DNA of 28,054 bases from positions 1 through 28,054 of IMG/VR virus record IMGVR_UViG_3300047284_000321; one strand, written 5' to 3'. This stretch comes from a virus. Below are positions 23,432 to 28,054 of the stretch, one piece after another (positions within the stretch are counted from its first letter, which is position 1; each line of letters opens with the position of its first letter). The translations under genes were made by a program, and so were the position numbers. Under the pieces are notes generated by a model. It saw only the letters and a list, made by a program, of their open reading frames with translations, ran no database searches and was not told the origin of the DNA.

Positions 23432-23614
23432 ATGACCAACGCCATCGCCTGGGCGCTGGTGCTGCTGACTCTCCCCTTCGTGATCCTTTGGTGGGCCACC
23501 GAGAGCCGCAGCGTCCGCATCCAACGCCTACGCCGCCAGGGGCAGACCTGGAACCAGATCGCTGCCCGCTACGGCTGCAGCCCTTCCACCGCAAGGAGGT
23601 GGGCTACGGCGTAA
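23432..23614 (+). CDS. Membrane-anchored helix-turn-helix mini-protein
   Basis: The 60-residue protein from ATG 23432 has a single hydrophobic helix (AIAWALVLLTLPFVILWW, about 4-21) followed by a basic segment (ESRSVRIQRLRRQGQTWNQI) and AARYGCSPSTARRWATA, a clear resolvase/HTH_23-type helix-turn-helix. The membrane segment would place the HTH on the cytoplasmic face by the positive-inside rule. Longer in-frame starts upstream are less likely because they enter the terminator region. DNA binding by a membrane-tethered phage peptide is inferred. It is followed after 28 bases by an operator-bearing promoter. Confidence 0.6.
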   Translation: MTNAIAWALVLLTLPFVILWWATESRSVRIQRLRRQGQTWNQIAARYGCSPSTARRWATA

Positions 23615-23642
23615 CGGATTATTACTCCCCGCTTGCCTACCG

Positions 23643-23672
23643 TTGCGCAGGGGTAGACCCCAGTGCCATAGT
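23643..23672 (+). promoter_or_regulatory. Second rightward promoter with operator in spacer
   Basis: TTGCGC (23643-23648), then the perfect operator GGGGTAGACCCC (23650-23661) and CATAGT (23667-23672) at 18-base spacing. The arrangement copies the promoter at 23042, with the operator one base after the -35. It drives two exported proteins. Confidence 0.65.
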
Positions 23673-23717
23673 GATCACATCGGAGGGGGATCGCCCCCGA
23701 GTCACCCGATCCAACCC

Positions 23718-24005
23718 ATGAAACTCTTCACCGCTACAGCCGCTGCTCTCCTCATCGCAGCTCCGGCTCACGCACAGATCTACAGGGGCGAGTTCGTCAA
23801 CCCGGCGACCGCCACGGTGGCACAGTGCAACACCAGCGTTTATGGCCGCACTGCCACGACCAGCTGCAAGGACATCCCTTATCACATCTGGCGCGCTGGC
23901 AAGCAAGCCGAGCTTCAGGCCATGGAGAAAAATGCTGACGCGATGAAGGCGCGCCGTTGCCTTTATGCCAAAGCCGTTGGGCTTGCAGATGCTGATTGCA
24001 ACTGA
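23718..24005 (+). CDS. Small exported protein
   Basis: ATG 23718 gives 95 residues with a clean signal peptide: MKLFTATAAALLIAAPAHAQ, predicted to be cut after AHA. The mature part is about 76 residues with four Cys (in QCNTSVYGR, TSCKDIPY, RRCLYAK and the final DCN), so disulphides in periplasm are likely. A longer frame from 23643 overlaps the promoter and is rejected. No family recognised. It is followed by another exported protein on the same transcript, and is under a phage operator, which suggests an early role at the envelope. Confidence 0.65.
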   Translation: MKLFTATAAALLIAAPAHAQIYRGEFVNPATATVAQCNTSVYGRTATTSCKDIPYHIWRAGKQAELQAMEKNADAMKARRCLYAKAVGLADADCN

Positions 24006-24027
24006 TCACCACCCTCTGAGTCACACC

Positions 24028-24456
24028 ATGAAAATCATCACCAACATCCTCGGCACCATCGGCATCCTGTTCATCGGTGCCGTGGGCTGCACTGCTCTCT
24101 TCGCTAACAGCTACAACAACGTCACTAAGGAGTCAGAGGGCACCGCTGAGGTAACCGATGCCAGCTGGGTTCCTTCTGGGTTTACAGCTTGGAACAACGA
24201 CGTGGCCATGAAGTGGTCCGATAACGGCTCCTACAGCTGCGATGCACGCCGCTGCATCCAGATGGAGGTGGTCGCCAAGAACGGTTGCGGCTCCCTCTAC
24301 GCAGAGAGCGCCCTGGTGGATTCAGCCGGCAATAACGTCGGCTACACCAACGCCACCAGCTCTGGCGTGAAGCCGCTGCAAAAGGCGTTGCTGATGCTGG
24401 ACACCTACAACGAGAACACAGCCCAGTTCCAGCTCTCCAAGATCAGCTGCTATTGA
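24028..24456 (+). CDS. Exported or membrane-anchored small protein
   Basis: ATG 24028 gives 142 residues. The N-terminus MKIITNILGTIGILFIGAVG is hydrophobic and followed directly by Cys-Thr; AVGC is a weak lipobox, so it may be a lipoprotein or remain anchored. The mature part has several Cys (YSCDARRC, KNGCGS, and a final ISCY) and is predicted extracytoplasmic. It follows its neighbour by 22 bases and is closed by a terminator at 24508. Function unknown. Confidence 0.6.
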   Translation: MKIITNILGTIGILFIGAVGCTALFANSYNNVTKESEGTAEVTDASWVPSGFTAWNNDVAMKWSDNGSYSCDARRCIQMEVVAKNGCGSLYAESALVDSAGNNVGYTNATSSGVKPLQKALLMLDTYNENTAQFQLSKISCY

Positions 24457-24471
24457 CTCCCTAGCCTGCAA

Positions 24472-24488
24472 GCGGAGGAGAACTCCGC
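24472..24488 (+). other. Short hairpin before terminator
   Basis: GCGGAG (24472-24477) pairs with CTCCGC (24483-24488) around GAGAA. It sits between the gene and the terminator, and may stabilise the transcript 3' end; no T-run follows. Confidence 0.35.
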
Positions 24489-24507
24489 GAGGTCAAGAGG
24501 AATCACA

Positions 24508-24530
24508 GGGGCCATCAGAGGCCCCTTTTT
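24508..24530 (+). terminator. Intrinsic terminator of exported-protein operon
   Basis: GGGGCC/GGCCCC stem with loop ATCAGA and five T (24526-24530). It ends where the convergent minus-strand gene stops. Confidence 0.9.
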
Positions 24531-24685
24531 CATGCCTGCCTGCAGACGATCGCCTCAAGCATCCGCACCTTTTCCTGAAGCCTCTCGTTGCGTTCGATCG
24601 CTTCAGCCAAGAGTGCAAATGGGTCGTTGATGCCGTCTAGAGCGAGTTGCTTACGGAGCTGTTTTGCCTCGGTGGAGTAGGCCAT
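24530..24685 (-). CDS. Small helical protein, unknown
   Basis: A 51-residue frame starts at ATG 24685, preceded by AGGAGG at 7-base spacing, one of the best ribosome sites in the window. The sequence is helical: EAKQLRKQLALDGINDPFAL, then AEAIERNERLQEKVRMLEAI, a likely short coiled coil, ending VCRQA. It is convergent with the exported-protein operon. Function unknown. Confidence 0.65.
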   Translation of the reverse strand: MAYSTEAKQLRKQLALDGINDPFALLAEAIERNERLQEKVRMLEAIVCRQA

Positions 24686-24726
24686 GGGGCCTCCTGCTTT
24701 GGGGTCTCTTTAAGCGTAACGGATTG

Positions 24727-24906
24727 TCAACTATCTGTTGCCCCATGTTTGAGGCTCGTGAAATGCGCGGGCTTGCTCTTGGCCGCGGCCTTGCGTTTCG
24801 CCCTGCGAGCGGGTGGATCAACGCGCAGGGATTCGATCGTTTCCCTGTAGCCGGGCGCTTCACCGGGGCCGCCGTTGGCAGGGTCGAGCAGATCGGTCCA
24901 GTTCAT
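24727..24906 (-). CDS. Small unknown protein
   Basis: ATG 24906 gives 59 residues: MNWTDLLDPANGGPGEAPGY, RETIESLRVDPPARRAKRKA and a basic end. It has a Pro/Gly-rich middle and a nuclear-localisation-like basic run, as in many small phage proteins. No family. The weak start context (no Shine-Dalgarno) and an overlapping divergent start on the other strand lower confidence. Confidence 0.45.
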   Translation of the reverse strand: MNWTDLLDPANGGPGEAPGYRETIESLRVDPPARRAKRKAAAKSKPAHFTSLKHGATDS

Positions 24907-25084
24907 GGCCCAGTGTCCCAAGTGCGGGACACTCCTGCGCAGGGGCAGCAGTGGTTCGCTTGTATTACTTGACGAGTATGGCAAAGTATCCGACGGAAAT
25001 CTGTTAAACTTTGCGAGCAGGGCACCCGGTCTTCGACCGAAGGGCAGGGCTACGGCTCTGCCCTTTGCTTTTGCGTATTCGTAG
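24905..25084 (+). CDS. Possible zinc-ribbon mini-protein
   Basis: ATG 24905 opens a 59-residue frame with AQCPKCGTLLRRG, then GSLVLLDEYGKVSDGNLL. The CPxCG knuckle is convincing, but a second Cys pair is missing and the C-terminal 20 residues fall in a strongly structured RNA region with a terminator-like hairpin. The start shares bases with the divergent minus-strand gene. Confidence 0.3.
   Translation: MAQCPKCGTLLRRGSSGSLVLLDEYGKVSDGNLLNFASRAPGLRPKGRATALPFAFAYS
24912..24933. other. 8-bp inverted repeat between back-to-back starts
   Basis: AGTGTCCC (24912-24919) and GGGACACT (24926-24933) form a perfect inverted repeat with a six-base loop, at the edge of two divergent starts. It could be an operator, or a coincidence of the CPKCG codons of the plus-strand frame. 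Confidence 0.35.
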
Positions 25085-25130
25085 GGCCGCTAGTCTTCCG
25101 AGACAAACCTTGGAAGGACGGGTGCCCTGC
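25017..25130 (+). ncRNA. Structured leader of the antirepressor gene
   Basis: A perfect 12-bp inverted repeat GCAGGGCACCCG (25017-25028) / CGGGTGCCCTGC (25119-25130) encloses two local elements: a short stem GGTC-TTC-GACC (25028-25038), which shares one base with the outer stem and so competes with it, and an 8-bp stem AAGGGCAG/CTGCCCTT (25040-25065) followed by a T-rich tract. The whole precedes the TTG start by 40 bases. This looks like an attenuator or a regulatory RNA; the function is inferred. Confidence 0.5.
25040..25072 (+). terminator. Terminator-like hairpin within the antirepressor leader
   Basis: AAGGGCAG (25040-25047) pairs with CTGCCCTT (25058-25065) around a ten-base loop and is followed by TGCTTTT. 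It may end upstream transcripts or act as an attenuator for the gene at 25171. Confidence 0.55.
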
Positions 25131-25170
25131 AGCCCCGCTCAGCCAAGGATCACGCCACAGGAGGGCGGGC

Positions 25171-25989
25171 TTGGCTGACAACGTGTTTGCGATCGTCCAG
25201 CGGGACGGTGTCGAAGGCTTTTGGTTTGAAGAACACTGGATCCGCCTGGTCCGGGGCTTTGCCACCGAAGTTGGCACCAAGGAGGAGATCGGCTTCGTAG
25301 CGACCGACCTGGCCAAGGCGCTGGATCACAGCCAGGCCGTAAAGATCACCCGTCTGCTCGACCCGGATCAAAAGGGTATCCATTCAGTGGATACCCCTGG
25401 CGGAACCCAGTCTCTGACTGTGATCTCCGAGTCGGGCTTCTACAAGCTCGTCCTCCGAAGCGACAAGCCCCAGGCGGCTCCGCTTCAGGACATCGTCTCC
25501 AGGGAGATCCTTCCCCAGATCCGCAAGACGGGCCAGTACGCGCCCCACTTGGCGGATCCGACCCGCGCCGTGGCTCGGATCAAGGGCAAGAAGGCTCGGA
25601 TCACACTCCAGGACACCCTGTTCGAGCATGAGGTGACGATGGATGGTGCAGGCATTGGGGCCATCACCAACGTCACCTATCGGATCGGCTGGGGCAAGAC
25701 GGCAAAGGCCCTGCGGAGGGAAATGAACTTGCCTGACGGCGTTAGCCCTCGGGATCGGATGTCAGCCCGTGATCTCAATCGGCTGAACGTCCACGAAACG
25801 GTTTTAGAGGCACAGGTTCGCCTGCAAGACGTTCGAGGCAATGCCGACAACATCCTTCTCGCCACTAACTGCGGCCATGCAGTTGAGAAGATGTTGAATC
25901 AGCCAATTCTTGCTGACTTCGATACAGACAAAGAGGAGCCCAAAGTCAGCTACTCGCCTTACAGGGTGTTCACAGCCTCAGACTTCTGA
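25171..25989 (+). CDS. Bro-N family antirepressor
   Basis: This 272-residue protein carries a Bro-N domain at about 20-125: GTKEEIGFVATDLAKALDHS, VKITRLLDPDQKGI, TPGGTQSLTVISESGFYKLV, RSDKPQAAPLQDIVSREILP with the closing QIRKTGQY motif. These landmarks define phage antirepressors, which free early promoters by inactivating the repressor. The C-terminal half (about 150-270) holds a distinct helical region (RMSARDLNRLNVHETVLEAQ). The start is TTG 25171, well supported by AGGAGGG at 25159-25165. Its leader contains long-range RNA structure. Confidence 0.9.
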   Translation: MADNVFAIVQRDGVEGFWFEEHWIRLVRGFATEVGTKEEIGFVATDLAKALDHSQAVKITRLLDPDQKGIHSVDTPGGTQSLTVISESGFYKLVLRSDKPQAAPLQDIVSREILPQIRKTGQYAPHLADPTRAVARIKGKKARITLQDTLFEHEVTMDGAGIGAITNVTYRIGWGKTAKALRREMNLPDGVSPRDRMSARDLNRLNVHETVLEAQVRLQDVRGNADNILLATNCGHAVEKMLNQPILADFDTDKEEPKVSYSPYRVFTASDF

Positions 25990-26054
25990 GACTCACCTCA
26001 TACGCTTGCGCAGCTGATGCACCGCAGGTAACTTTGAGGGGTCCCTGAGTCACC

Positions 26055-26747
26055 ATGGAACCCCTCACCATCAAACTGAGGCTCGACGCCGAAACGGCCG
26101 AGTTACTCCAGCTTCATAAACCCAGATCCCTTCCCCTGGCTACGTTCTGCACCCTTCTGATTGAACAGGAGGTTGAAAAGCTTGACACCGGCCGTAGACT
26201 ACCCGCGTACCGTGTCGGTGCGGGAACCAGTAGTTACCTACCAACGAAGGAAGAACGGATCAACGAAGCAAGCACTTCCGCACTTGCTTCCTCCGATCTT
26301 CCTTCTGAGGAATTCGAAACTGACCTCATTGTCATGGGGGATGGTGTCGGGAGGGAGTCTGAGGGAGGGCCTAGGAAGGACCCATCTCGGAAGCCAGCTG
26401 TTAGGGCGGTTCGACCCAACCTGGAGCCCTTCGCCGATCTCATCCAAGACTTCTGGAAGATCAAGGGCGGCAGCAAGAACGATCGCGCCTGGTCCCTTCT
26501 TCAGACCGAACTGACAAAGCTCCAAAAGGCTCACGGTGATGAGGTGACTCGTCATCAGATTGAGCTGGCCATCAACGGCAAGTGGAAGGGCATTACTGAG
26601 GCCAACTTCACGCGTTTCTCTGCGCCCAAGGGCAATGCGTTTGCGCAGCCGGAGTTCAAGCACCCTGCCGCGCGTGAGTTCCGCAACGGGCGCTTCGTTG
26701 ATGAAGACGGCCCAACCACTAACCCGGTGTTGAAGGAGTTGTTTTGA
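26055..26747 (+). CDS. Unknown early protein, possible replication/regulatory factor
   Basis: This 230-residue protein has an N-terminal segment TIKLRLDAETAELLQLHKPR resembling a ribbon-helix-helix strand and helix, a Ser/Gly/Asp-rich linker (about 60-120), and a helical C-terminal domain, FADLIQDFWKIKGGSKNDRA with WSLLQTELTKLQKAHG and AINGKWKGITEANFTRF. The last block resembles domains at the C-termini of phage replication-associated proteins (inference). It is the first gene of a rightward operon; its stop overlaps the next start as TTGA. Confidence 0.6.
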   Translation: MEPLTIKLRLDAETAELLQLHKPRSLPLATFCTLLIEQEVEKLDTGRRLPAYRVGAGTSSYLPTKEERINEASTSALASSDLPSEEFETDLIVMGDGVGRESEGGPRKDPSRKPAVRAVRPNLEPFADLIQDFWKIKGGSKNDRAWSLLQTELTKLQKAHGDEVTRHQIELAINGKWKGITEANFTRFSAPKGNAFAQPEFKHPAAREFRNGRFVDEDGPTTNPVLKELF

Positions 26748-27112
26748 AGAAAGCCTTTGACCTGACCGAAGTGCGCCTTCTCCTTCGGCAAGGCATCGCC
26801 AAGGGCTACTGGACCCTCGAACAGCTCGATGAGCCATCGCCTGGCTGGAAGGAGAACGCCAAGACCTTCCGCATCAACTACCCGAAATACCAACAAGCCG
26901 AATACCGCAACCCGCTCCGCGATGAACCCGAGTCACCAACCGTTGAAGCAGGGCCTAGCCCCCGTGACCTTGCCCCCAGTGGAGGGCCTGACCTTCTACC
27001 CGGAGGAACACCGCTACCGCTTCCAAGGCCAGTGGATCCGGCATTCAGTAACCCAGGTCATCAACCAGAAGACCCCGCAGCAGATGGCGCGGATCATGAG
27101 TTCCCGTTCTGA
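26744..27112 (+). CDS. Small unknown protein with proline-rich tail
   Basis: A TTG start at 26744, with AAGGAG at 26733-26738, overlaps the preceding stop (TTGA). The first 60 residues look conserved and globular (KKAFDLTEVRLLLRQGIAKG, YWTLEQLDEPSPGWKE, AKTFRINYPKYQQAEYRNPL). The last 60 are Pro/Gly/Asp-rich low complexity and overlap the start of the nuclease gene in another frame by up to 190 bases. Function unknown. Confidence 0.55.
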   Translation: MKKAFDLTEVRLLLRQGIAKGYWTLEQLDEPSPGWKENAKTFRINYPKYQQAEYRNPLRDEPESPTVEAGPSPRDLAPSGGPDLLPGGTPLPLPRPVDPAFSNPGHQPEDPAADGADHEFPF

Positions 27113-27584
27113 GTGGGAACCTCGCGGCAACACCGTCCACGCCTGCCTGGAAAACTTCCTGCTGCACGGCGATGCCGGTGACCCCGGCGACTACGCCGAG
27201 TGGGTGGCCCCGTTGGTGGCTCACCCGATGTGGAAGACCTGGAAGGCCGTCGCCGTCGAGCACCGCCTCGTCGATGCACGCCACTCCATTGCCGGCTCGT
27301 TCGATGCCCTCTTGCAGAACCAGGACACCGGGGAGCTGGTGATCGCTGATCTCAAGACCCAGAGCAGCCGCCACAGCAAGCCCAGGGACATCAGTCCCCA
27401 GCTAGGTGCGTACACGAACCTGATCGACCTGTGTCACCCGCACATGGCCGGGCAGATCAAGCGCGGCCTCGCCATCTGGTCACGCCCTGCCGAGACCGCC
27501 ATCACCACCTACGCGATGGATGACGCCATCCCCACCTACCTGGCCTGTCGTCACGCCTTCCTCGCCAAGCAGCCTGATTTCTGA
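26922..27584 (+). CDS. PD-(D/E)XK (RecB-like) exonuclease
   Basis: From ATG 26922 the product is 220 residues. The core motifs are Glu113 in VEHRL, Asp128 in AGSFDAL, the Asp143-x-Lys145 pair in ELVIADLKTQ, and Gln160 in SPQLGAYTNL, the order expected for RecB/lambda-exonuclease-type nucleases. N-terminal GLTFYPEEHRYRFQGQWIRH and SVTQVINQKTP are typical of the phage subgroup. It probably pairs with the Erf protein at 21322-22020 in recombination, although encoded on the opposite strand about 5 kb away. A later start (GTG near 26964) would reduce the overlap with the upstream gene. It overlaps the next gene by one base (TGATG). Confidence 0.85.
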   Translation: MNPSHQPLKQGLAPVTLPPVEGLTFYPEEHRYRFQGQWIRHSVTQVINQKTPQQMARIMSSRSEWEPRGNTVHACLENFLLHGDAGDPGDYAEWVAPLVAHPMWKTWKAVAVEHRLVDARHSIAGSFDALLQNQDTGELVIADLKTQSSRHSKPRDISPQLGAYTNLIDLCHPHMAGQIKRGLAIWSRPAETAITTYAMDDAIPTYLACRHAFLAKQPDF

Positions 27585-27919
27585 TGAACGTCAACCAGCT
27601 CTCCCTGCTCTCCACTGACGAAGACAAGCTCAGCCGTGCCTGGGCTGAATGCAAACGCGCCAACCCCTGGCTGCTGCCAAAGCTGGCAGAGATGGCCCGA
27701 GAGATGAAGCGTTGTGGCCACAGCCACTACGGCATCAAAAGCCTGTTTGAAGCACTGCGTTGGGAGACCCGCTACTCAACCGGTGACCTCGGATTGAAGG
27801 TCAACAACAACCACACCGCACTGGCTGCTCGTGACCTGATGGCCCTTTACCCCGACCTTGATGGCTTCTTTGAAACCCGTGAGCGCAAGGCCCATGGCAA
27901 CTGGGGCCAAATCCATTGA
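27584..27919 (+). CDS. Conserved-type unknown phage protein
   Basis: This 111-residue protein overlaps the nuclease stop as TGATG. It has a mostly helical N-terminus (SRAWAECKRANPWLLPKLAE) and a segment MKRCGHSHYGIKSLFEALRW, then ETRYSTGDLGLKVNNNHTAL, a pattern I have seen in many unannotated phage proteins that lie beside replication/recombination genes. No catalytic motif. Confidence 0.6.
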   Translation: MNVNQLSLLSTDEDKLSRAWAECKRANPWLLPKLAEMAREMKRCGHSHYGIKSLFEALRWETRYSTGDLGLKVNNNHTALAARDLMALYPDLDGFFETRERKAHGNWGQIH

Positions 27920-27931
27920 GCTTTGTCAATA

Positions 27932-27953
27932 CCCCTAGCTAGGGGTTGACCCC
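27932..27953 (+). promoter_or_regulatory. Operator near right edge, with adjoining palindrome
   Basis: A perfect consensus operator GGGGTTGACCCC (27942-27953) overlaps a perfect 14-base palindrome CCCCTAGCTAGGGG (27932-27945). A good -35/-10 pair is less clear than at the other sites; CAGTAT (27959-27964) is a weak -10. It lies 40 bases before the next exported-protein gene. Confidence 0.55.
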
Positions 27954-27993
27954 TGCGGCAGTATTGCCTCGTCACCACCGCAACCCACATGTC

Positions 27994-28054
27994 ATGCGCT
28001 CACTCCGCTTCCAAACCCTCGGCTTCCTCCTCGGTCTGGGTCTGGGCATTTCTG
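27994..28054 (+). CDS. Exported protein, 5' end only (cut by window edge)
   Basis: The ATG at 27994 begins MRSLRFQTLGFLLGLGLGIS, a good signal-peptide start (basic residues then a hydrophobic core). The frame is open to the window end. An out-of-frame ATG at 27989 gives a less plausible Ser-rich product. It follows an operator of the same type as those before the other exported proteins. Confidence 0.5.
   Translation, partial: MRSLRFQTLGFLLGLGLGIS

Noticed and set aside
1-28054. CRISPR arrays, tRNA genes, insertion sequences
   Set aside because: No regularly spaced direct repeats, no cloverleaf with conserved T-loop, and no transposase were seen by eye; a dedicated tRNA search could still find a diverged one.

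Overview
The window looks like part of a temperate siphovirus genome or prophage of a cyanobacterium, most likely of the picocyanobacterial Synechococcus/Cyanobium type. The phage identity is clear: a lambda-like order of tail genes, an endolysin, a large serine recombinase, a repressor-like regulator, an antirepressor and an Erf-type annealing protein. The cyanobacterial host is inferred from the sigma-70 factor, which resembles cyanobacterial group 2 sigma factors, from GC-rich coding, and from the many starts without a Shine-Dalgarno. No tRNA, rRNA, insertion sequence or CRISPR array was seen.

Layout. (1) 1-12219, plus strand: tail module. It runs from the end of a tail-assembly chaperone through a tape measure, M-, L- and K-like tail-tip proteins, a 1360-residue J/TipJ-like tip protein, two structural proteins and a repeat-bearing tail fibre; neighbouring genes mostly overlap by 1-4 bases. 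(2) 12225-15832: a complete diversity-generating retroelement (DGR). It holds a 738-residue variable protein with its variable repeat (VR, 14308-14430) at the 3' end, a hairpin, the template repeat (TR, 14511-14633) and a reverse transcriptase. TR and VR align without gaps over 123 bases with 28 differences, 27 of them at template adenines. (3) 15741-17534: a tail-associated protein on the plus strand, then on the minus strand a glucosaminidase-type lysin, an HNH endonuclease and a small unknown. (4) 17605-18915: serine recombinase. (5) 18806-22229, minus strand: an early operon with a small unknown, Erf, four further small unknowns, a second HNH endonuclease, a sigma factor and a small terminal ORF. 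(6) 22258-24530: immunity region with a repressor-like gene, divergent promoters, a 55-residue gene in the cro position, a membrane-anchored HTH mini-protein and two exported proteins. (7) 24530-28054: small genes, a TTG-initiated Bro-N antirepressor behind a structured leader, then a rightward operon with a PD-(D/E)XK nuclease, and the start of another exported protein.

Working model (inference). The 213-residue regulator binds a repeated element, GGGGTNNACCCC, found upstream of the leftward Erf/sigma operon, upstream of itself, in the spacers of two rightward promoters and near the right edge. The Bro-N protein would relieve repression. The Erf protein and the nuclease form a recombination pair split over two opposite operons, and the phage sigma factor could redirect host RNA polymerase in infection. 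The DGR rewrites the C-terminus of a tail-fibre protein to change host range.

The most notable items are the DGR, with a nearly saturated, G-biased VR and no recognisable Avd, and the operator regulon.
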